This document shows, one piece after another, positions 8,201 to 16,641 of a stretch of DNA of 63,767 nt. The notes under the pieces were generated by a model. The model was given only the letters and a program-made list of their open reading frames with translations, made no database searches and was not told the DNA's origin. Position numbers and translations under genes: made by a program. The DNA comes from Muribaculaceae bacterium (GTDB lineage Bacteria; Bacteroidota; Bacteroidia; Bacteroidales; Muribaculaceae). The DNA lies in the NCBI GenBank assembly GCA_023667015.1, contig JAMPAX010000007.1, forward strand, positions 1 to 63,767, given 5' to 3'. Positions within the stretch are counted from its first letter, which is position 1. Every line of letters begins with the position of its first letter.

Positions 8201-9925
8201 ATGATTAAATTGACTCCTCATAATCTCACCATGGCGCTGACCGCTCTGCTGATGACCTTCTCAGCAGGAATTGCCAACGCGGAATATTCTGAAGAATATT
8301 ACTCAGCTATGAATGGCAAGAAGAAAGAGGCTCTGAAATCTGCCGCCAAACAGTGTGTGCAATCCCATAAGCGCCTTGACTACTACAACCTCCCCAACCA
8401 GTGGCAGTACTCCGACGTTTATCCTGAGCTGGTTGACGGTTGCAAGCGCTGGTGGGAGATGTATTCCAATCAGGTATATCTGATCCGTCCCGGCCAGACA
8501 CCCACACAGAGTTATAGCGCCAACAAGATGCAACGCGAACACTCTATCCCCAAGTCATGGTGGAAACAAAACGGCGACGTAGAATACACCCCGGCCTACT
8601 CCGACATGTGGAACCTGTATCCCTCCGATGGCTCCGCCAACCAGGCTAAGAGCAATTATCCTTTCGGCATCGTGGCTACAACTTCCTTCGACAACGGCTG
8701 TACTAAGGTAGGTGGTGCCGTCACAGGTTATGGCGGTGGCTCTGCCAAGGTGTTCGAACCCGCCGATGAATACAAGGGGGACTTCGCCCGCTCCATATTC
8801 TATATGGCAACAGTCTATGATGACCTTCCCTGGGTTATCAACTACATGTTCGTCAAGGAGAGCTGGCCTACACTGCGTCCCTGGGCATATGAAATGCTGC
8901 TGCAATGGAGCCGTAAAGACCCCGTCAGCCAAAAAGAGATAGTCAGAAACAACTCCGTAGACCAGAGTCAGGGAAATCGCAACCCCTTCATCGACTTCCC
9001 CGAACTCGCTGAATATATCTGGGGCACCCGCACTTCCGAGACTTTCTATATCGCCGAGCAGGGTGGAAATCCTACACCTCCCATCACCGGCGATCCGGAG
9101 CTGACAGCCCCCGCCACCGGCTCTGCCCTTGACTTCGGCCAGACTGCCATTGGTAACGCTCAGACCGCTTATCTTATTTTTAGCGGTAAGAACTTCACCT
9201 CACCCCTCTCTCTGCGTATCTCCGGCACCGACCGCAGTATGTTTACCCTCTCAGAGACTTCAATCCTCCCCTCAGCTATCAATACCAACGATAAATATAT
9301 GCTCCCCATAGTCTTTACACCTACCTCCACGGGCGTGAAGTCTGCCAATATAATCATCTATGATGGCGGTCTCGACGGAAGCATAAGTGTGACACTACGC
9401 GGCGAGGGCTGCCCCGTTCCCCAGCTTAGCAAGCTGACAGCTCTGGATGCTACCGATATCACAGCGACATCTTATACCGCCCACTGGACGGCAGCTCCTG
9501 AGGCCGTAGACTACTACGTCGTCACTCGCACTTGCTATCTCGAGGATGGACCGGAGACCTCTACCATCGAATCCGACACCAACACCCTGCTGATTGAGGG
9601 ACGTGATGCCAATGTCATGGAGACATACAGCGTGCAGTCGAGCCGTCTTGGTATCCTTAGCGATCCCTCCAACACTATCGTAGTCTCTGCCAGCGGCGTT
9701 GACGCCATCAGTGAAGAAGAGCCGATGCTGATAGGCACTGTCGACGGAGGCTTCGCCATCATAGCCAACCCCGGTGGTGACGACCTCTACGTCTACAACA
9801 CCAACGGCACAATAGTAAAAATTTGTAAAAATCCACAAATTGGCGAAGAAGTCCTTTTGCCAAACGGAATTTTTATAGTAACTTCGCCCTCCCTTGGTCG
9901 CCCGATGAAAATCGTGGTGCTCTGA
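8201..9925 (+). CDS. Secreted endonuclease I family nuclease with C-terminal sorting-like domain
   Basis: A 574-residue exported DNase-like enzyme. Signal peptide about 1-27 (ends IANA). The endonuclease I (EndA/NucM, His-Me finger) catalytic region covers about 28-280: QREHSIPKSWW holds the catalytic His114 and DMWNLYPSDGSANQAK holds the Asn and metal-site residues. After it come an Ig-like beta domain (about 300-400) and a fibronectin III-like domain (about 405-500). The last 60 residues (VYNTNG, then NGIFIV, then basic-hydrophobic end) resemble a type IX secretion sorting tail. This family cleaves DNA non-specifically. It lies just after the terminator of the transporter operon and may have its own promoter, which I could not identify. 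Confidence 0.88.
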   Translation: MIKLTPHNLTMALTALLMTFSAGIANAEYSEEYYSAMNGKKKEALKSAAKQCVQSHKRLDYYNLPNQWQYSDVYPELVDGCKRWWEMYSNQVYLIRPGQTPTQSYSANKMQREHSIPKSWWKQNGDVEYTPAYSDMWNLYPSDGSANQAKSNYPFGIVATTSFDNGCTKVGGAVTGYGGGSAKVFEPADEYKGDFARSIFYMATVYDDLPWVINYMFVKESWPTLRPWAYEMLLQWSRKDPVSQKEIVRNNSVDQSQGNRNPFIDFPELAEYIWGTRTSETFYIAEQGGNPTPPITGDPELTAPATGSALDFGQTAIGNAQTAYLIFSGKNFTSPLSLRISGTDRSMFTLSETSILPSAINTNDKYMLPIVFTPTSTGVKSANIIIYDGGLDGSISVTLRGEGCPVPQLSKLTALDATDITATSYTAHWTAAPEAVDYYVVTRTCYLEDGPETSTIESDTNTLLIEGRDANVMETYSVQSSRLGILSDPSNTIVVSASGVDAISEEEPMLIGTVDGGFAIIANPGGDDLYVYNTNGTIVKICKNPQIGEEVLLPNGIFIVTSPSLGRPMKIVVL

Positions 9926-9964
9926 GTCAATAAATAGGAGCGCAGAGTGCTCCTATTTATGAGG

Positions 9965-9996
9965 TTTATTAGTTTATTAGTTTATTAGTTTATCAA
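9965..9996 (+). repeat. Octamer tandem repeat TTTATTAG
   Basis: Three exact copies of TTTATTAG (9965-9988) and a fourth degenerate copy lie between the two endonuclease I genes. It is one of several short-period arrays in gaps of this window. Confidence 0.8.
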
Positions 9997-10015
9997 ATTT
10001 TATCGGTAAATTTTT

Positions 10016-11605
10016 GTGATGAAGCGTTTATCACTTTTAATGCTGGCCTTTTTGGCAATCTCTTCTGCATTTGCAGAGGCTCCGGCCGGCTATTACAACT
10101 CTCTTAAAGGAAAATGCGGCTACGCACTGAAGAAAGCTGCCAAAGACAAAGTTCGGGACCATACCGTCATCAGCTATGGCGGCGGCTCCGGTGCTACCTG
10201 GGATTGCTTCCGCAAGACCGACGTTAAGATAGTCAACGGTAAGGAGTATTGGTGGGACATGTATTCCAACGACCTCGTCCCCGTCTCCGGTCATGATGGT
10301 CTCAACATCGAACACAGTGTAGCAAACTCATGGTGGGGAGGCTCGAAAAACGACGCCTACAAAGATTTGTTCCATCTTAACCCCTCCAACGCTGATGCCA
10401 ACAACCGTAAGGCTAACTATCCCCTCGGAGAAATCCAGGGAACGCCAAAATGGACCAATGGTGTGACTAATGTCGGCACTCCCGTCAGTGGTCAGGGAGG
10501 AGGTAACGCTTGGGTATACGAACCCCACGATGACTACAAGGGTGACTTCGCTCGCGTGTTCATGTATATGTTCACCGTCTATGACGACATCTCCTGGAGG
10601 AGCACTACCGGCTGGATGTACGACACCGCCAATACCCTTATGTTTAAGCCCTGGGCTGTAGAACTTCTGCTCCGCTGGAACCGCGAAGACCCCGTCGATG
10701 AGAAAGAACGTAGCCGCCAGGAGGCTATCTATGGTATCCAAGGAAACCGCAACCCCTTTATCGACATGCCGGAGCTCGCTGAATATATCTGGGGCGAAAA
10801 GAATACTACCGCCTTCGACCCGGACAATGCAGGTAGTAATGTAGATCCAAATCCCAATCCGAACCCCAATCCCAATCCCACACCGAATCCTGTAGTGGGC
10901 GATTTAGTACTCGACCAGAACTTCGAGAGCACCTCTATTCCTGCAGGCTGGGCAAACGTAGTGAGCGCCGGAGATCTCACCGGATGGTTCACCAAAGAGT
11001 ATAACTCCAACACCTATGCCAGCTGCTCATCCTATAAGGGTAAGCCCAGCGGCGGCCCATACGAGATGTGGCTGATCACCCCCGCCATTGAAATTCCTGC
11101 AGACAGCGAAGCCTTCCTGAGCTTCCGCACTCAGGGTGCATATGGAGTCGATGAATCTACTATGGAAGTCTATCAACTCAGCAGTCAAGATCCCGCTGCA
11201 GCTGAGAAGTCAGAGCTCACAGATGCCAAAGTCTGCGTGCCCAATGCCGATGGCATTAAGCCCGTATATTGCGACTGGGTAGCGAGCGGAGAGACATCGC
11301 TCGGTGTGGGCGCTAAGACCACCTTCGTAGGCTTCCGCTACTATAGTGCTGCCGGAGGCTCCGGCCATAGTGCTACCTACTGTGTAGATGACGTAAAGGT
11401 AGTGTTGAAGAAAAACGGCAGTTCAGCCGCCGACTTCATCCTCGACCTGCCGATAGTAGCCGTAGAAGGGGATAGGATCATAGCCCCCGCCGGAAGCCGA
11501 ATCTTCGACCTCAACGGACATCTCTGCGCAGCTGAAGGCCTGAGCCGCGGCCTCTACATAGTAGCAGTCCCCGGAGGGAAAGCCGTAAAAGTAATGGTAA
11601 AATAG
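10016..11605 (+). CDS. Second secreted endonuclease I family nuclease
   Basis: A 529-residue paralogue of the previous nuclease. Signal peptide about 1-20 (ends AFAEA). The catalytic region (about 22-275) has NIEHSVANSWW with His100 and FHLNPSNADANNRK with the paired Asn residues. A low-complexity Asn-Pro linker follows (about 280-296), then a jelly-roll-like choice-of-anchor J domain (starts DQNFESTSIPAGW, about 300-470), and a sorting-like tail ending GLYIVAVPGGKAVKVMVK. The linker and binding domain differ from the first enzyme, so the two may act on different forms of DNA or at different places. Either of two adjacent ATG codons could be the start. A strong terminator follows. Confidence 0.87.
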   Translation: MMKRLSLLMLAFLAISSAFAEAPAGYYNSLKGKCGYALKKAAKDKVRDHTVISYGGGSGATWDCFRKTDVKIVNGKEYWWDMYSNDLVPVSGHDGLNIEHSVANSWWGGSKNDAYKDLFHLNPSNADANNRKANYPLGEIQGTPKWTNGVTNVGTPVSGQGGGNAWVYEPHDDYKGDFARVFMYMFTVYDDISWRSTTGWMYDTANTLMFKPWAVELLLRWNREDPVDEKERSRQEAIYGIQGNRNPFIDMPELAEYIWGEKNTTAFDPDNAGSNVDPNPNPNPNPNPTPNPVVGDLVLDQNFESTSIPAGWANVVSAGDLTGWFTKEYNSNTYASCSSYKGKPSGGPYEMWLITPAIEIPADSEAFLSFRTQGAYGVDESTMEVYQLSSQDPAAAEKSELTDAKVCVPNADGIKPVYCDWVASGETSLGVGAKTTFVGFRYYSAAGGSGHSATYCVDDVKVVLKKNGSSAADFILDLPIVAVEGDRIIAPAGSRIFDLNGHLCAAEGLSRGLYIVAVPGGKAVKVMVK

Positions 11606-11650
11606 ATAGGAGAGAGGACCACTCCCTAACCTCCTATTCCCTATCCCCCA

Positions 11651-11683
11651 AAAACCAAGGCCGCTTGAGCGGCCTTGGTTTTT
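11651..11683 (+). terminator. Intrinsic terminator after the second nuclease gene
   Basis: Stem AAAACCAAGGCCGC with its complement around a TTGA loop, then a run of T. Perfect pairing; it closes the nuclease transcript before the korAB promoter. Confidence 0.88.
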
Positions 11684-11714
11684 ATAGATTATTGCATAAA
11701 TTTTTCCTTAAAAA

Positions 11715-11745
11715 GTTGGGACTTAAGAAAAATGTTGTAATTTTG
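11715..11745 (+). promoter_or_regulatory. Promoter of korAB
   Basis: A TTGG box at 11716-11719 and TAATTTTG at 11738-11745 match the Bacteroidetes promoter form. The leader to korA at 11832 is about 80 bases. Confidence 0.7.
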
Positions 11746-11831
11746 CAGGAAATCTAAACCAATCAAGAATCGAATTCGAAAAATAGAGTCTTTAACAAAT
11801 TAAAAACAGACTCTTAACCTTAAATCAAAAT

Positions 11832-13685
11832 ATGGCAACCAGCATCAATGTCAAGACCCTCGACCGGGTAGTAGTCCGCTTTTCGGGCGACTCCGGCGAC
11901 GGCATGCAGCTCGCCGGCAACATCTTTTCAAACGTAAGCGCCGGCGAGGGGAATCAGATCAGCACCTTCCCGGACTATCCTGCTGAAATCCGCGCCCCGC
12001 AGGGAAGCCTCAGCGGTGTCTCCGGATTCCAGGTGAGCGTAGGTAAAGGTGTACACACCCCCGGCGACGAGGCCGACGTCCTTGTGGCGATGAACCCCGC
12101 TGCTCTCAAGACCAACCTCCAGTATCTCAAAAAAGATGGTATCATCATCTGCGACGTAGACACCTTCCGTCCCGCCGACCTCAAGAAGGCTGAATACACT
12201 ACCGATGACCCCATTACTGAGCTCGGTATCGACCCCAAGAGAGTGATGCTCGTGCCCATGACCACTCTGCTTAAACATACCCTTGAGGGTAGCGGCATGG
12301 ACCAGAAGGCTATGATGAAATGCAAGAATATGCTTGCTCTCGGCCTTATCTGCTGGCTCTTCGACCGCCCCGTCGACAGTGTGCTCCGCAAACTCGAAAA
12401 GAAATTCGCTAAGAAACCCGCTGTATACGAAGCCAACGCTAAGGTGGTTCAGGCCGGTTGGGACTATGGCCACAATACCCACTCCTCAATGTCTACTTAT
12501 CGCATTGAAACAGCCTCTACCAACCCCGGTATCTACACCGACGTCAATGGCAACACCGCTACAGCCTGGGGTCTTATCATGGCCTCCGAAAAGAGTGGTC
12601 GCCCCCTCTTCCTCGGTAGCTATCCTATCACTCCCGCTACTGACATCCTTCATGAATTGGCTAAGCGTAAAGACCTCGGTGTGAAAGCCTGCCAGATGGA
12701 AGATGAAATCGCCGGCGTCTGCTCCGCTATCGGTGCTTCATATGCCGGACACCTCGCTGTTACCTCTACCTCAGGTCCCGGCTTGGCTCTTAAGAGCGAA
12801 GGTATCGGTCTGGCCGTTATGGCTGAACTCCCGCTGGTAGTAATCGACGTACAGCGCGGCGGTCCCTCCACCGGTCTTCCTACCAAGACTGAACAGACCG
12901 ACCTCATGCAGGCTCTCTATGGTCGCAACGGCGAAAGCCCCCTCTGCGTCGTAGCCGCTGCCAGCCCTACAGACTGCTTCACAATGGCCTTCGAAGCATG
13001 CCGCATCGCTATCGAGCATATGACCCCCGTCATCCTTCTGACCGATGCCTTCATCGCCAACGGATCCAGCGCCTGGAGAATCCCCGAGGAGAAGGACTTC
13101 CCCACAATCGTTCCCCCCGTCATTACCCCCGAACGTATTGCCAACGGCTGGAAACCCTTCGACCGAGACGCTGAGACTCTCGTACGCTACTGGGCAATGC
13201 CCGGCACTCCCGATGCTATGCACCGTGTAGGTGGTCTGGAGAAGGATGAGCACACCTCCGTAATCTCCACCGACGGTCCCAACCATGAACGCATGGTAGA
13301 AATCCGCCGTCAGAAAATCGCTAAGATTGCCGACACAATTCCCGCTCTGGAAGTACATGGCGATCCCGATGCCGACACAATCCTCGTAGGATGGGGCGGT
13401 ACTTACGGCCATCTGTTCACAGCTACTGAAGAGCTCAACGCTCAGGGCCACAAGACAGCCTTTGCCCAGTTCCGTTACATCAACCCGATGCCGAAGAATG
13501 CTCTCGAGACCCTCTCGAAGTACAAGAACATCATCGTGGCAGAGCTCAACACCGGTATGTTTGCCGACTATCTGCAGCAACACATGCCCCTCAAAGATAT
13601 TAAGAGAATCAACAAGGTGCAGGGTCAGCCCTTCCTTGTTAAAGAAATCGTAGACGGCGTAATCGCCCACACCAAAGAAGCATAA
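11832..13685 (+). CDS. korA: 2-oxoglutarate:ferredoxin oxidoreductase, alpha subunit (gamma-alpha fusion)
   Basis: A 617-residue subunit of a 2-oxoacid:ferredoxin oxidoreductase, which oxidises 2-oxoglutarate to succinyl-CoA and CO2 (or the reverse) with ferredoxin. The N-terminal part (about 10-200) is the gamma domain (RFSGDSGDGMQLAGNIFSNV); the alpha pyrimidine-binding domain follows (about 235-460: GSYPITPATDILHELAK, QMEDEIAG, STSGPGLALKSE), then the C-terminal domain II (about 510-610). The gamma-alpha fusion is the usual form in Bacteroidetes KorA. The beta subunit starts 6 bases after the stop. 2-oxoglutarate as substrate rather than another 2-oxoacid is taken from overall family resemblance. 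Codon use is highly biased, typical of an abundant protein. Confidence 0.9.
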   Translation: MATSINVKTLDRVVVRFSGDSGDGMQLAGNIFSNVSAGEGNQISTFPDYPAEIRAPQGSLSGVSGFQVSVGKGVHTPGDEADVLVAMNPAALKTNLQYLKKDGIIICDVDTFRPADLKKAEYTTDDPITELGIDPKRVMLVPMTTLLKHTLEGSGMDQKAMMKCKNMLALGLICWLFDRPVDSVLRKLEKKFAKKPAVYEANAKVVQAGWDYGHNTHSSMSTYRIETASTNPGIYTDVNGNTATAWGLIMASEKSGRPLFLGSYPITPATDILHELAKRKDLGVKACQMEDEIAGVCSAIGASYAGHLAVTSTSGPGLALKSEGIGLAVMAELPLVVIDVQRGGPSTGLPTKTEQTDLMQALYGRNGESPLCVVAAASPTDCFTMAFEACRIAIEHMTPVILLTDAFIANGSSAWRIPEEKDFPTIVPPVITPERIANGWKPFDRDAETLVRYWAMPGTPDAMHRVGGLEKDEHTSVISTDGPNHERMVEIRRQKIAKIADTIPALEVHGDPDADTILVGWGGTYGHLFTATEELNAQGHKTAFAQFRYINPMPKNALETLSKYKNIIVAELNTGMFADYLQQHMPLKDIKRINKVQGQPFLVKEIVDGVIAHTKEA

Positions 13686-13691
13686 TCAGCA

Positions 13692-14714
13692 ATGGAAAAC
13701 AATACTTGCGCCTTTCAGGCCTCAGATTTCAAGAATTCCCAGAGCGTAAGATGGTGTCCCGGTTGCGGTGACCACGCCATTCTCAACGTGCTCCACAAGG
13801 CCATGGCCGCTATCGGCGTGGCTCCCAAAGATACTGTAGTAGTCTCGGGCATCGGATGTAGCTCCCGCCTTCCCTACTACATGAACACATATGGCATGCA
13901 CACAATCCACGGACGTGCTGCCGCAATCGCTACAGGTGTTAAAACCGCTCGCCCCGAGCTGACAGTATGGCAAATCTCCGGCGACGGCGACGGCCTCGCT
14001 ATCGGTGGCAACCACTTCATTCATGCCGTACGCCGCAATATCGACCTTAATATCCTGCTCTTCAACAACAAGATTTATGGTCTGACAAAGGGACAGTACT
14101 CCCCGACCTCCGATCGTGGCAGCGTCACCAAGTCGAGCCCCTACGGCACCACAGAAGACCCCTTCATTCCGGCTGAGCTCGTATTCGGTGCTCGTGGCAA
14201 CTTCTTCGCCCGCAGTATCGATATCGCTCTGGACACTACCAAAGAGGTTATGATTGCTGCTGCTGCCCACAAGGGTGCCTCAGTGGTGGAAGTGCGCCAG
14301 AACTGCGTAATCTTCAACAATGGCTCCCACGCATCCCTGTCAGATAAAGATCTCCGCGACGAGCACACCATCCATCTGCATCATGGCGAAAAGATGCTCT
14401 TCGGCAAGAACATGGAGAAGGGTCTGGTACAAGACGGCTTCGGACTGAAAGCAGTCACAGTAGGTGAAGATGGTTGGACAATCGATGACGTGCTGGTACA
14501 CGATGCTCACTGCCGTCAGAACTTCCTGCATCAGCAGTTGGCAATGATGGATGGCACCGAACTTCCCCTGGCTATAGGCGTAATCCGCGACGTAGAGTCC
14601 AACAGCTACGAGACCGATGTTCAGAATCAGGTAGACGAAATAAAAGCCAAGAAAGGCTTCACCTCCTTGCGCGACATGATTCTGAAGACCACCGAAACCT
14701 GGGAAGTACAGTAA
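13692..14714 (+). CDS. korB: 2-oxoglutarate:ferredoxin oxidoreductase, beta subunit
   Basis: A 340-residue subunit that binds thiamine diphosphate and iron-sulphur. Seen: WCPGCGDHAIL near residue 21, GIGCSSRLPYYM, and the diphosphate-binding GDGDGLAIGGNHF followed by NNKIYGLTKGQYSPTS. Pairs with korA immediately upstream in a two-gene operon bounded by the promoter at 11715 and the hairpin at 14714. No delta (ferredoxin-like) subunit gene is present here, as in other two-subunit enzymes of the phylum. Confidence 0.92.
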   Translation: MENNTCAFQASDFKNSQSVRWCPGCGDHAILNVLHKAMAAIGVAPKDTVVVSGIGCSSRLPYYMNTYGMHTIHGRAAAIATGVKTARPELTVWQISGDGDGLAIGGNHFIHAVRRNIDLNILLFNNKIYGLTKGQYSPTSDRGSVTKSSPYGTTEDPFIPAELVFGARGNFFARSIDIALDTTKEVMIAAAAHKGASVVEVRQNCVIFNNGSHASLSDKDLRDEHTIHLHHGEKMLFGKNMEKGLVQDGFGLKAVTVGEDGWTIDDVLVHDAHCRQNFLHQQLAMMDGTELPLAIGVIRDVESNSYETDVQNQVDEIKAKKGFTSLRDMILKTTETWEVQ

Positions 14715-14740
14715 TCAAAATTGGCCTTGCCAATTTTGAT
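14714..14740 (+). terminator. Hairpin at the korB stop codon
   Basis: ATCAAAATTGGC pairs with GCCAATTTTGAT across a CTT loop. The stem begins at the last base of the korB stop codon. The T tail is weak (TTGTTG). Confidence 0.65.
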
Positions 14741-14748
14741 TTGTTGAA

Positions 14749-14769
14749 GGTTTATGGTTTATAGTTGAT
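14749..14769 (+). repeat. Heptamer tandem repeat (GGTTTAT-like)
   Basis: Three 7-bp units of the form GGTTTAT/AGTTGAT between two hairpins downstream of korB. Related heptamers occur at 20971-20991 and 41010-41037. Confidence 0.6.
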
Positions 14770-14772
14770 AGA

Positions 14773-14822
14773 CCTCCCAAAAGAAAAGAGTTCTCTTAAG
14801 AGAGCTCTTTTCTTTTGGGAGG
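14773..14822. terminator. 50-bp loopless near-perfect palindrome
   Basis: Two 25-bp arms meet with no loop, with a single mismatch (an A/G exchange that still allows G-U pairing in RNA). The outer part is CCTCCCAAAAGAAAAGAG and its complement. It is the second hairpin after korB; a back-up terminator is the simplest reading. Confidence 0.65.
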
Positions 14823-14923
14823 ATAGGGAGGGTTGCGAGGATTGGGAAGACAGGGAAGATAAATTGGAAAAATTGGCACAAGACTCAAAAAAATGTGCAT
14901 TTTTTGTGGAATAATTTCGTCAA

Positions 14924-14946
14924 TTGGAAATTATTGCTTTACTTTG
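14924..14946 (+). promoter_or_regulatory. Tentative acpP promoter
   Basis: A TTACTTTGC -7-like element (about 14939-14947) lies 50 bases before acpP, with TTGG at 14924-14927. The spacing is shorter than usual, so only the -7 part is convincing. Confidence 0.35.
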
Positions 14947-14996
14947 CAGTCTGAAATAATTAAAACGAATTATTAACTCAAAAAAATAATTTGATT

Positions 14997-15233
14997 ATGT
15001 CTGATATCGCAGATAGAGTAAAAGCAATCATCGTTGACAAACTGACAGTTGACGAAAACGAAGTTACCCCCGCAGCTGAATTCAGCAAAGACCTTGGCGC
15101 CGACTCCCTCGACACCGTTGAGCTGATTATGGAATTCGAGAAAGAATTCGGCATCACAATTCCCGACGAGGAAGCTGAAAAGATTTCAACCGTAGGCGAC
15201 GCCATCGCATACATCGAGTCCCACCAGAACTAA
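14997..15233 (+). CDS. acpP: Acyl carrier protein
   Basis: A 78-residue acidic carrier protein that holds growing acyl chains on a 4'-phosphopantetheine arm. The attachment Ser37 is in [10 protein letters not shown]. The ATG at 14997 is preferred to the in-frame TTG at 14991, as it gives the standard N-terminus [16 protein letters not shown]. fabF follows 35 bases later, the common acpP-fabF order. Confidence 0.95.
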   Translation: MSDIADRVKAIIVDKLTVDENEVTPAAEFSKDLGADSLDTVELIMEFEKEFGITIPDEEAEKISTVGDAIAYIESHQN

Positions 15234-15268
15234 TCAGGGTTTCAACAGCCCGCAACCGCATATCCTGA

Positions 15269-16531
15269 ATGGAACTAAAAAGAGTGGTTGTAACCGGCCT
15301 GGGCGCCCTTACTCCCATTGGTAACAATGTGGAGACGACGTGGAAAAACGCCGTCGAAGGCAAAAGCGGTGCCGGACCGATTACTCATTTTGACGCAACA
15401 TTGTTTAAGACAAAGTTCGCGTGTGAGGTAAAAGACTTTGTGCCTACAGATCATTTTGACCGCAAGAAGGCGCGTCAACTTGACCTGTATGCCATGTACG
15501 CGTTGGTAGCTGCCGACGAGGCTATCGCCGACAGCGGTCTTGACGCTGAAGGAATAGACAAGAACCGTGTCGGTGTCGTATTCGCCGCCGGCATCGGAGG
15601 TCTGCATACTTTTGAGGAAGAAGCAGGATACTATGCTCAGCATAGCGACCAGGGACCCAAATACAATCCCTTCTTCATCCCCAAGATGATTGCTGACATC
15701 GCCGCCGGACAGATTTCCATCGACCATGGCTATCATGGCCCGAACTTCGCTACTGTCTCGGCTTGTGCCTCCTCCAACAATGCGCTTGTCGATGCTTTCA
15801 ACCTCATCCGTCTGGGCATGGCCGATGCAATCGTAGCCGGAGGTGCGGAAGCTGCCGTATTCCCCGCGGGAGTGGGCGGTTTCAACTCCATGAAGGCTCT
15901 CTCCACCCGCAATGACGACCCCGAGGGCGCTTCCCGCCCCTTCAGCGGTTCCCGCGACGGCTTCGTCATCGGTGAAGGTGCTGCAGCTCTCGTGCTCGAA
16001 GAGCTTGAACATGCCAAAGCACGTGGCGCCCATATCTACGCCGAAGTAGCCGGTGGTGGCCTCTCCGCTGATGCCTACCATATCACCGCTACCCACCCCG
16101 AAGGTCTTGGCGCACGCCTGGTAATGGAAAACGCTCTCAAAGACGCCGGTATGAAGCCCGAAGATATCGATTATATCAATCTTCACGGTACTTCCACCCC
16201 CGTGGGCGACCGCTCCGAGGCTCATGCTATTAAGGACGTCTTCGGCGACCATGCCTACAAGCTCAATCTCTCAGCTACTAAGTCCATGACCGGTCACCTC
16301 CTCGGCGCTGCCGGTGCCCTCGAGGCTATCTTCTCAGTGAAGGCTATCACCGACCAGATTGTACCCCCCACCATCAACCATGTGGAGGGTGACAACGACC
16401 CCGAAGTGGACTATAACCTCAATTTCACCTTCAATAAGGCTCAGAAACGCGAAATCAATGCCGTCCTCTCGAATACCTTCGGCTTCGGCGGACACAACGC
16501 TTCTCTGATTCTTAAAAAATACGAAGGCTGA
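15269..16531 (+). CDS. fabF: 3-oxoacyl-[acyl-carrier-protein] synthase II
   Basis: A 420-residue condensing enzyme that extends acyl-ACP with malonyl-ACP in fatty acid synthesis. The catalytic triad is visible: Cys166 in ATVSACASS, His306 in NLHGTSTPVGD and His343 in KSMTGHLLGAAGALEA. Length and motifs match FabF rather than FabH. Probably co-transcribed with acpP. The terminator at 16558 ends the unit. The initiating enzyme FabH is encoded elsewhere in the window (59451-60443). Confidence 0.95.
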   Translation: MELKRVVVTGLGALTPIGNNVETTWKNAVEGKSGAGPITHFDATLFKTKFACEVKDFVPTDHFDRKKARQLDLYAMYALVAADEAIADSGLDAEGIDKNRVGVVFAAGIGGLHTFEEEAGYYAQHSDQGPKYNPFFIPKMIADIAAGQISIDHGYHGPNFATVSACASSNNALVDAFNLIRLGMADAIVAGGAEAAVFPAGVGGFNSMKALSTRNDDPEGASRPFSGSRDGFVIGEGAAALVLEELEHAKARGAHIYAEVAGGGLSADAYHITATHPEGLGARLVMENALKDAGMKPEDIDYINLHGTSTPVGDRSEAHAIKDVFGDHAYKLNLSATKSMTGHLLGAAGALEAIFSVKAITDQIVPPTINHVEGDNDPEVDYNLNFTFNKAQKREINAVLSNTFGFGGHNASLILKKYEG

Positions 16532-16557
16532 TTTCGATTCCACATTCTTTAATATAC

Positions 16558-16590
16558 AGCGGAATGCCCCCACGGACATTCCGCTTTTTT
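16558..16590 (+). terminator. Terminator after fabF
   Basis: AGCGGAATG pairs with CATTCCGCT around a GC-rich 10-base loop, followed by six T. The T tract overlaps the -33 box of the next promoter. Confidence 0.85.
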
Positions 16591-16618
16591 GTCGTTTTCG
16601 CTTTTTTTCATAATTTTG
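16588..16618 (+). promoter_or_regulatory. Promoter of the lipoprotein-comM unit
   Basis: TTTG (16588-16591) and TAATTTTG (16611-16618) match the Bacteroidetes pattern. The predicted start near 16625 leaves a leader of only about 17 bases before the ATG at 16642. Confidence 0.65.
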
Positions 16619-16641
16619 CGTGTATATACTATACAATTTTG

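Noticed and set aside
12771..13670. 299-residue antisense frame inside korA
   Set aside because: Shadow of korA; Gly/Val-rich and without recognisable motifs.
15275..16252. 325-residue antisense frame inside fabF
   Set aside because: fabF has full catalytic motifs; the antisense frame has no domain signature.
16564..16641. Longer start for the thioredoxin-like lipoprotein
   Set aside because: Lies inside the fabF terminator and upstream of the promoter; it would hide the lipobox.
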